The position numbers were made by a program, and so were the translations under genes. 7,461 bases of DNA, from positions 1 to 7,461 of the forward strand of contig JAEWPH010000148.1 of assembly GCA_023460715.1 (NCBI GenBank), given 5' to 3'. The notes under the pieces were generated by a model. That model was given only the letters and a program-made list of their open reading frames with translations. It made no database searches and had not been told where the DNA came from. The DNA comes from Pseudomonadota bacterium (lineage in GTDB: Bacteria; Pseudomonadota; Gammaproteobacteria; Burkholderiales; Burkholderiaceae_C). The first letter of the stretch is position 1; every line of letters begins with the position of its first letter. Of this stretch, positions 1 to 5,174 are shown piece after piece.

Positions 1-35
1 GACGCGGGCTTTTCCTTTGGCGCTCTCCGCTGGCG

Positions 36-58
36 CCAGTGCCGGGCGCCGGCATTGG
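36..58. other. Hairpin upstream of ilvD
   Basis: Positions 36-45 (CCAGTGCCGG) pair with 49-58 (CCGGCATTGG) across a 3-base loop, giving a 10-bp stem with one G-T wobble. No T-run follows on the + strand, so a classical intrinsic terminator is not clear. It could be the end of an upstream gene outside the window, or a structure in the ilvD promoter or leader region. The rest of 1-205 shows no supported gene and no short leader peptide rich in Ile, Leu or Val. Confidence 0.4.
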
Positions 59-205
59 GCACGTTCCTGTCAGGGGCTCGGGGGTGGGGGATAATTGCCC
101 GGTCTGCCCAGGGCACGGCTCAAGAGGTTGTTTGTTCGCACGGGCGCGCGAGGGGCCTATTCCTGCGGCCCGATTCCTTCCAGCGATATTCCTGAAGCAA
201 CCACG

Positions 206-2062
206 ATGCCCGCATACCGTTCCAAAACCTCCACCGCCGGACGCAACATGGCCGGTGCCCGCTCGCTGTGGCGCGCCACCGGCATGAAGGACGAAGACTT
301 CAGCAAGCCGATCATCGCCGTGGTGAACTCGTTCACGCAGTTCGTTCCCGGCCATGTGCACCTGAAGGACCTGGGCCAGCTCGTCGCCCGCGAGATCGAA
401 GCCGCCGGCGGCGTCGCCAAGGAGTTCAACACGATCGCCGTGGACGACGGCATCGCCATGGGCCACGACGGCATGCTGTATTCGCTGCCCAGCCGCGACA
501 TCATTGCGGACTCGGTCGAGTACATGGTCAATGCCCACTGTGCCGATGCCATGGTCTGCATCAGCAACTGTGACAAGATCACGCCCGGCATGCTGATGGC
601 CGCCATGCGCCTGAACATCCCGGTGATCTTCGTGTCGGGCGGCCCCATGGAGGCCGGCAAGACCCGGCTGGCCAACCCCGTCACCAAGACCATCGAGTTC
701 AAGAAGCTGGACCTGGTGGATGCCATGGTCATCGCGGCCGACGACCGGTATTCCGACGCGGATGTGGCCGAGGTGGAGCGCTCCGCTTGCCCGACCTGCG
801 GTTCGTGCTCGGGCATGTTCACCGCCAACTCGATGAACTGCCTGACGGAAGCCCTGGGCCTGTCGCTGCCCGGCAACGGCACGGTGGTGGCCACGCATGC
901 CGACCGCGAGCAGCTCTTCAAGCGCGCCGGCCGCCGCATCGTGGAACTGGCCCGCCAGTACTACGAGCAGGACGACGAGCGCGTGCTGCCGCGCACCGTC
1001 GGCTTCAAGGCCTTCGAGAACGCGATGACGCTGGACATCGCCATGGGCGGCTCCACCAACACCATCCTGCACCTGCTGGCGATCGCACGCGAGGCCGAGA
1101 TCGACTTCGACATGGGCGACATCGACCGCCTGTCGCGCGTGGTTCCGCAGCTGTGCAAGGTGGCGCCCAACACCAACAAGTACCACATCGAGGATGTGCA
1201 CCGCGCCGGCGGCATCATGGCCATCCTGGGTGAGCTGGAGCGTGCCGGCAAGCTGCACACTGATGTGCCCACCGTGCACGCGCCCACGCTGGGCGACGCG
1301 CTCGCGCAGTGGGACATCACCCGCACGCAGGACGATGCGGTGCGCACCTTCTACATGGCCGGCCCGGCGGGCGTCCCGACGCAGGTGGCCTTCAGCCAGA
1401 ACACGCGCTGGCCCAGCCTGGACCTGGACCGCGCGGAAGGCTGCATCCGCTCGTACGAGCATGCCTTCAGCAAGGAAGGCGGCCTGGCCGTGCTGCGCGG
1501 CAACATCGCGCTGGACGGCTGCGTGGTCAAGACCGCGGGCGTGGACGAATCCATCCACGTGTTCGAGGGCTCGGCCCACGTGACCGAGTCGCAGGACGAA
1601 GCGGTGGAGAACATCCTGGCCGACAAGGTCAAGGCCGGCGACATCGTCATCGTGCGCTACGAAGGCCCCAAGGGCGGCCCCGGCATGCAGGAGATGCTCT
1701 ACCCCACCAGCTACATCAAGTCCAAGGGCCTGGGCAAGGACTGCGCGCTGCTGACGGACGGGCGCTTCTCGGGCGGCACCTCCGGCCTGTCGATCGGCCA
1801 CTGCTCGCCCGAGGCGGCCGCTGGCGGCGCCATCGGCCTGGTGCGCAACGGCGACCGCATCCGCATCGATATCCCCAACCGCACCATCGACGTGCTGGTG
1901 AGCGACGAGGAACTGGCCCGCCGCCGCGCCGAGCAGGACGCCAAGGGCTGGAAGCCGGCCCAGCCGCGCCCGCGCAAGGTGTCTGCGGCGCTCAAGGCCT
2001 ACGCCAAGCTGGTCATGTCGGCAGACAAGGGCGCGGTGCGCGATCCGGCGCTGCTGGATTGA
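206..2062 (+). CDS. ilvD: Dihydroxy-acid dehydratase IlvD
   Basis: Cytoplasmic enzyme that dehydrates 2,3-dihydroxy-isovalerate and 2,3-dihydroxy-3-methylvalerate to the 2-keto acids that precede valine/leucine and isoleucine. The 618-residue product is nearly collinear with E. coli IlvD (616 aa). Visible landmarks are D81 in [10 protein letters not shown] (Mg2+ site), C118-x3-C122-D-K124 (Fe-S ligand and the lysine expected to be carbamylated), C195-PTCGSC-C201 (Fe-S ligand region), and [14 protein letters not shown] with S522 as the likely catalytic base. The segment near residues 41-52 reads [12 protein letters not shown] and lacks the extra cysteine of the plant/mycobacterial [2Fe-2S] type, so this looks like the oxygen-sensitive [4Fe-4S] type. 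The ATG at 206 was chosen because MPAYRS matches the E. coli start MPKYRS. The in-frame ATG at 95 would add 37 unrelated residues. The ribosome binding site is weak (GAAG at 194-197). The gene appears monocistronic and converges on bfr. Confidence 0.97.
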   Translation: MPAYRSKTSTAGRNMAGARSLWRATGMKDEDFSKPIIAVVNSFTQFVPGHVHLKDLGQLVAREIEAAGGVAKEFNTIAVDDGIAMGHDGMLYSLPSRDIIADSVEYMVNAHCADAMVCISNCDKITPGMLMAAMRLNIPVIFVSGGPMEAGKTRLANPVTKTIEFKKLDLVDAMVIAADDRYSDADVAEVERSACPTCGSCSGMFTANSMNCLTEALGLSLPGNGTVVATHADREQLFKRAGRRIVELARQYYEQDDERVLPRTVGFKAFENAMTLDIAMGGSTNTILHLLAIAREAEIDFDMGDIDRLSRVVPQLCKVAPNTNKYHIEDVHRAGGIMAILGELERAGKLHTDVPTVHAPTLGDALAQWDITRTQDDAVRTFYMAGPAGVPTQVAFSQNTRWPSLDLDRAEGCIRSYEHAFSKEGGLAVLRGNIALDGCVVKTAGVDESIHVFEGSAHVTESQDEAVENILADKVKAGDIVIVRYEGPKGGPGMQEMLYPTSYIKSKGLGKDCALLTDGRFSGGTSGLSIGHCSPEAAAGGAIGLVRNGDRIRIDIPNRTIDVLVSDEELARRRAEQDAKGWKPAQPRPRKVSAALKAYAKLVMSADKGAVRDPALLD

Positions 2063-2080
2063 CGCCGCGGCGGGTGGCGT

Positions 2081-2186
2081 GCTCCTGATTCAGGAGCTGC
2101 CTGCGCTGAATGCAAAAGGGTTTGAAGGCCGCAAGACCTTCAAACCCTTTGTTCTTGAGCGCTACCTGCTTGTATTTCGATAGCGG
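2081..2186. repeat. Compound inverted-repeat element between ilvD and bfr
   Basis: Three nested or adjacent inverted repeats fill this gap. Positions 2081-2087 (GCTCCTG) pair with 2091-2097 (CAGGAGC) around ATT. GCGCT at 2103-2107 pairs with AGCGC at 2158-2162. Inside that lies the perfect 14-bp stem at 2115-2150, separated from the outer pair by 7 bases on each side. A TGTATTTCGATAGC tail follows (2171-2184). From memory, this layout (AGGAGC, GCGCT, then a TATTT-GATAGC tail) resembles short repeats dispersed between genes of Comamonadaceae. Membership of such a family is an inference; the inverted repeats are seen directly. Confidence 0.45.
2115..2150. terminator. Bidirectional terminator-like hairpin, ilvD/bfr
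   Basis: AAAGGGTTTGAAGG (2115-2128) and CCTTCAAACCCTTT (2137-2150) are perfect reverse complements, with an 8-base loop. The stem sits 52 bp after the ilvD stop and 74 bp after the bfr stop, between convergent genes. The arms end in T-runs on both strands: CCCTTTGTTCTT on + and CCCTTTTGC on minus. That fits a two-way intrinsic terminator with modest U-tracts. Confidence 0.75.
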
Positions 2187-2224
2187 TCTTGGAGTGCTTG
2201 GGGCGCCTGTGTCGGCCCCGGCCC

Positions 2225-2701
2225 TCAGGCCGGCGACCCCATCTGGCTTTGCAGGTAGTTCTGCAGGCCGATCTTGTCGATCAGGCCGATCTGCTTTTCC
2301 AGCCAGTAGGCGTGGTCTTCTTCCGTATCGCGCAGCTGGGCGAGCAGCAGGTCGCGGCTGACGAAGTCGCCCACGCTCTCGCACAGCTGCATGCCCTTCT
2401 GCAGGGCGGCGCGCACTTCGTACTCGGTCTCCAGGTCCTTGCGCAGCATCTCGGGCACGGTCTCGCCGGGCGTGAAATCCTTGGGACGCATGTCGGGGCG
2501 GCCGCCGAGGAAGAGGATGCGGCGCAGGATGGCGTCGGCGTGCTGGGTCTCTTCTTGCATCTCGTGGTCGAGGCGCGTGTAGAGCTTGAGGAAGCCCTGG
2601 TCCTCATAGATGCGCGAGTGGGCGAAATACTGGTCGCGTGCGGCCAGCTCGCCGCGCAGCAGGTCCTTGAAATATTCGATGACTTGTGGGTTGCCCTGCA
2701 T
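2225..2701 (-). CDS. bfr: Bacterioferritin, haem-ligand Met replaced
   Basis: Iron-storage protein of the ferritin-like four-helix family, expected to form a 24-subunit cytoplasmic shell that oxidises Fe2+ and stores it as a mineral core. The product has 158 residues, the same length as E. coli Bfr, and starts with the typical MQG-PxVIEY. Di-iron ferroxidase residues are all present: E18, E51, H54, E93 (E. coli E94), E127 and H130, plus Y25. The E-x-x-H motif reads E51-T-Q-H54, so position 52, the Met that ligates haem between subunits in E. coli Bfr, is Thr. The C-terminus ends in the usual [10 protein letters not shown] followed by GSPA. The ATG at 2701 was chosen over an in-frame TTG at 2725 because AAGGA (2713-2709) sits 7 bases upstream of it. 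It lies downstream of two iron receptors on the same strand, separated by a hairpin. No bacterioferritin-associated ferredoxin gene is visible nearby. Confidence 0.93.
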   Translation of the reverse strand: MQGNPQVIEYFKDLLRGELAARDQYFAHSRIYEDQGFLKLYTRLDHEMQEETQHADAILRRILFLGGRPDMRPKDFTPGETVPEMLRKDLETEYEVRAALQKGMQLCESVGDFVSRDLLLAQLRDTEEDHAYWLEKQIGLIDKIGLQNYLQSQMGSPA

Positions 2702-2708
2702 GGAGTTT

Positions 2709-2713
2709 TCCTT
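2709..2713 (-). promoter_or_regulatory. Ribosome binding site of bfr
   Basis: On the minus strand AAGGA is followed by seven bases and then the ATG at 2701. This is the clearest Shine-Dalgarno match in the window. It lies downstream of the alternative TTG at 2725, so it decides the start. Confidence 0.8.
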
Positions 2714-2750
2714 GTTCTGATCCAAGGAGTATCGCGCCGGCAGGGCGTTT

Positions 2751-2768
2751 CGGGGGGAATGCCCCCCG
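2751..2768. other. G/C-run hairpin in the bfr upstream region
   Basis: CGGGGGG (2751-2757) pairs perfectly with CCCCCCG (2762-2768) across the 4-base loop AATG. It lies 49 bp upstream of the bfr ATG, between the Fur-like site and the ribosome binding site. No T-run follows on the minus strand (GAAACG), so it is not an obvious terminator. It may be a stabilising or regulatory structure in the bfr leader if transcription starts upstream of it. Confidence 0.4.
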
Positions 2769-2792
2769 CGGGCCGTTCTGCATGCGCACGGG

Positions 2793-2811
2793 CATCAGAA
2801 GCGTTCTCATT
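2793..2811 (-). promoter_or_regulatory. Candidate Fur box upstream of bfr
   Basis: The minus-strand sequence is AATGAGAACGCTTCTGATG. Compared with the AATGAGAA-N3-TTCTCATT form of the Fur operator, 14 of the 16 arm positions match. The left half is perfect and the right half differs at two positions. It lies 91 bp upstream of the bfr ATG and just after the terminator-like hairpin that follows the receptor gene. bfr is therefore the only visible gene it could control; on the + strand the next gene is absent. Whether it represses or activates cannot be told from the sequence. Confidence 0.55.
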
Positions 2812-2817
2812 GGGCGC

Positions 2818-2853
2818 CTGTGCGGCCCCGCCACCAGGCCCGGGGCCGCACAG
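2818..2853 (-). terminator. Terminator-like hairpin after the second receptor gene
   Basis: CTGTGCGGCCCCG and CGGGGCCGCACAG form a perfect 13-bp GC-rich stem with a 10-base loop. It begins 11 bp past the receptor's stop codon (read on minus). There is no T-run after it, so it may be a Rho-independent terminator of the U-poor kind common in high-GC genomes, or a 3'-end stabiliser. It separates the receptor gene from bfr. Confidence 0.65.
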
Positions 2854-2864
2854 TAGCCTGCCGA

Positions 2865-5069
2865 TCAGAAGTCGAACTGGGCCGACAGCGTCAGCGTGCG
2901 CGGCAGGCCCGTGGTGGAGTAGCCGTTGATGCCGGTGATCCAGTAGCCCTTGTCGCTCACGTTCTCCAGGTTGGCGCGCAGCACGACCGGCTTGCCCGAC
3001 AGCTTGGTGGCGTAGCGCGCGCCGATGTCTAGGCGCGTCCACGACGGCGTGCTCAGCGTGTTGTCCGCGTTGCGGTACACGGATGAAGAACTGACGACGC
3101 GGCCATTGAGGCTCAGGCCCGGCACCCACGGCGCATCCCAGTCCAGGCCGAGGTTGTAGTTGCGGTCAGGCACGCCCGAGACCTTCTTGCCCTGGTTGAC
3201 GCCGCCTTGCGTGCGGGTGAGCTCGGCTTCGGTGAAGGCCACGCTGGCCATCAGGCGCAGGCCGCGCTGCAGTTCGCCATAGGCCGTCAGCTCCAGCCCG
3301 CGGTTGCGTTGCTCGCCGTCGTAGCTGTAGTGCTGCAGGGCAGGGTTGCTGGCCGACGGCGTGGAGTAGGCGCTGGGCCGCTTGATCTGGTAGACCGCCG
3401 CCTGCGTGGTCAGCTGGCCCCAGTCCACCTTCACGCCCATCTCGATCTGCTTGGACTTGAAGGGCGGAATGGTCTCGCCGGCGTTGTCGTAGGCCGGCGT
3501 CGCGTTCTCGGCCACCTTGCTGCCGCGGGAGAGGCCGGCCGTGTAGTTGGCGTAGACCGACGTGCTGCGGGTGGGCTTGAACACCACGCCTGCCAGCGGC
3601 GTGGTGCTGCTGGCCTTGTACTGGCTGGTGGATGCGCCCGTGGCCACGTTGAAGCCCTCGTAGTCCATGGTTTGCCGGCGCAGGCCCAGCGTGACCAGTA
3701 GGCTGTCGTTGAAGAAACCCAGGGTATCGGCGATGGCGAAGCTGTGCTGGTGGTTTTCGACGCTCCTGCCGGGCGCGCCGCGCACGCCCGTCATGGCCGG
3801 AGCGCGCACGGGGTTGTACAGGCTGGACGGCGCAGAGCCGCCCGTGGCGTAGAAGTAGCCCGTCTCCTGCTCCATGTAGTTCATGCCCAGGGCCACGGTG
3901 TGCTTGATGGCACCGGTGGTGAAGCGCGTGCGCAGCCCGACGTCGGCGGCCTTGGAGTCGGTGTACTGGTCGTACCAGGCGTTGCTGACGGTGAAGTTGC
4001 CGTTGGCGTCGAGCCCGCGGCCGCCCGGGAAGTCCTGCTTGTAGTCCAGCTTGGACCAGCCCACGCTGCCGTAGACCGTGGTGCTGTCGGTGAGGTCGTG
4101 TTCCAGGCGCGAGGTCACCAGCTTGAAGTTGTCCTTCAGTTCGGTGCCGGGGTACCAGGCCGTGCGCGTGTCGGGCACGGCGGGGATGCCGCCGGTGGTG
4201 GGCAGGGTGATGTGGTTGCGGAAGTCGTCGGTCTCGCCGCGCGAGGCCGTGGCGTCCAGCGACCAGCGGGTACGCGCGCCCGCATAGTCCAGCGCGATGG
4301 AGCCGAGGTTGAGGTTCTGCTTGCCCCCGTCGATCGTGCCTTCGCCGCCGCGCACCAGGCCGTTGACGCGCACGCCCCATTGGTTGTCTTCGCCGAAGCG
4401 GCGGCCCACGTCAAGGTGAGCGGCCAAGTTGGACTTGCTCATGTAGCTGGTGGTCAGGCGCGTGAGCGGTGCATCGCCCGCACGCTTGGATACCGCGTTG
4501 ATGCTGCCGCCCACGCTGCCGTTGGGCCCGACGCCGTTGGTCAGCGCGCCAGGGCCCTTGAGCACTTCCACGCGCTCGATGGATTCGAGGGGAATGCGGG
4601 TGGAGGGCGCCAGGCCGTACAGGCCGTTGATGGCGAGGTCGCCATTGCCCACGGTGAAGCCGCGGATCTGGAAGTCGTCGCCGAAGCCGCCACGCGATGC
4701 CATCGGACGCACGGACGCGTCGTTCATCACCACATCGGCCACGCTCTGGGCCTGCTGGTTGGCGATCAGCTCGGAGGTGTAGTTGGTCGTGCTGAACGGC
4801 ACGCTCATCAGGTCGACCCGACCGAGCAGGCCCAGGTCGCCGCCGCGGGCCAACTGGCCGCCGGAATAGGTCTTCTGCAGGCCGCCGATGGCCTCAGCCT
4901 GGTCGGACACGGTCACCTGGTCGAGCGTGGTGGTGCCGCTGGTCTGTGCTGCGGCGCCGACGGCGGCCAGCGCGAGGCCGGCACCCAGACATTGGCGCAG
5001 CACGCGCACCAGGGGCAGCGGAGTGCAACGGAAATCAGAGCGAGAAGCATGTCGATTCATGGAGTTCAT
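2865..5069 (-). CDS. TonB-dependent siderophore receptor, no STN domain
   Basis: Outer-membrane ferric-siderophore transporter powered by TonB-ExbB-ExbD. The 734-residue product has these parts in order: a signal peptide at about 1-41 (basic start, then LGAGLALAAVGAAA with likely cleavage after A41); a TonB box TLDQVTV at 48-54 almost at the mature N-terminus; a plug domain at about 87-197 containing GGFGDDFQIRGF and VEVLKGPGAL; then a beta-barrel at about 205-734 ending in LTLSAQFDF with the required terminal Phe. The plug and C-terminus recall ferrichrome/hydroxamate receptors such as FcuA, but the substrate cannot be fixed from sequence alone. There is no STN domain, so no direct sigma-factor signalling is expected. 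Starts at 5069 and 5060 (both ATG) are possible and neither has a strong ribosome binding site. It lies 105 bp downstream of another receptor on the same strand. I see no Fur-like site in that gap, so it may be read from the upstream gene's promoter. Confidence 0.93.
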   Translation of the reverse strand: MNSMNRHASRSDFRCTPLPLVRVLRQCLGAGLALAAVGAAAQTSGTTTLDQVTVSDQAEAIGGLQKTYSGGQLARGGDLGLLGRVDLMSVPFSTTNYTSELIANQQAQSVADVVMNDASVRPMASRGGFGDDFQIRGFTVGNGDLAINGLYGLAPSTRIPLESIERVEVLKGPGALTNGVGPNGSVGGSINAVSKRAGDAPLTRLTTSYMSKSNLAAHLDVGRRFGEDNQWGVRVNGLVRGGEGTIDGGKQNLNLGSIALDYAGARTRWSLDATASRGETDDFRNHITLPTTGGIPAVPDTRTAWYPGTELKDNFKLVTSRLEHDLTDSTTVYGSVGWSKLDYKQDFPGGRGLDANGNFTVSNAWYDQYTDSKAADVGLRTRFTTGAIKHTVALGMNYMEQETGYFYATGGSAPSSLYNPVRAPAMTGVRGAPGRSVENHQHSFAIADTLGFFNDSLLVTLGLRRQTMDYEGFNVATGASTSQYKASSTTPLAGVVFKPTRSTSVYANYTAGLSRGSKVAENATPAYDNAGETIPPFKSKQIEMGVKVDWGQLTTQAAVYQIKRPSAYSTPSASNPALQHYSYDGEQRNRGLELTAYGELQRGLRLMASVAFTEAELTRTQGGVNQGKKVSGVPDRNYNLGLDWDAPWVPGLSLNGRVVSSSSVYRNADNTLSTPSWTRLDIGARYATKLSGKPVVLRANLENVSDKGYWITGINGYSTTGLPRTLTLSAQFDF

Positions 5070-5148
5070 GGCATCAAGGGTTGGTGGTGGATCAAGGAAA
5101 CCAGGGCCGCCGGGGGGCGGTGCGGGAACGGAGCGAAAAGGGCGGGGT

Positions 5149-5166
5149 GGCGGCAGCCTGGCCGCC
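5149..5166. other. Small hairpin between the two receptor genes
   Basis: GGCGGC (5149-5154) pairs with GCCGCC (5161-5166) across six bases, starting 9 bp past the stop of the upstream receptor on the minus strand. CCCTTTTCG follows about 10 bases later. It could be a weak terminator or attenuating structure between the receptors. In such GC-rich sequence a 6-bp stem can arise by chance. Confidence 0.3.
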
Positions 5167-5174
5167 GGCCGCCG

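Noticed and set aside
1..55. Possible start of a divergent minus-strand gene (ATG at 55 with AGGA upstream)
   Set aside because: Only 18 codons are visible, they match no family I recognise, and the ATG lies inside the 36-58 hairpin. The sequence to the left is needed.
90..95. GATAAT as a -10 element for ilvD
   Set aside because: No acceptable -35 box lies 16-18 bp upstream; the nearest candidates are poor or badly spaced.
95..205. Upstream in-frame ATG extending IlvD by 37 residues
   Set aside because: The extra residues do not resemble IlvD N-termini, whereas MPAYRS at 206 matches the known family start.
157..939. 260-codon minus-strand frame opposite ilvD
   Set aside because: It lies opposite a well-conserved gene, shows no domain and has shadow-type composition.
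2702..2725. TTG start extending bacterioferritin by eight residues
   Set aside because: A good ribosome binding site lies between it and the ATG at 2701, and family members begin with MQG.
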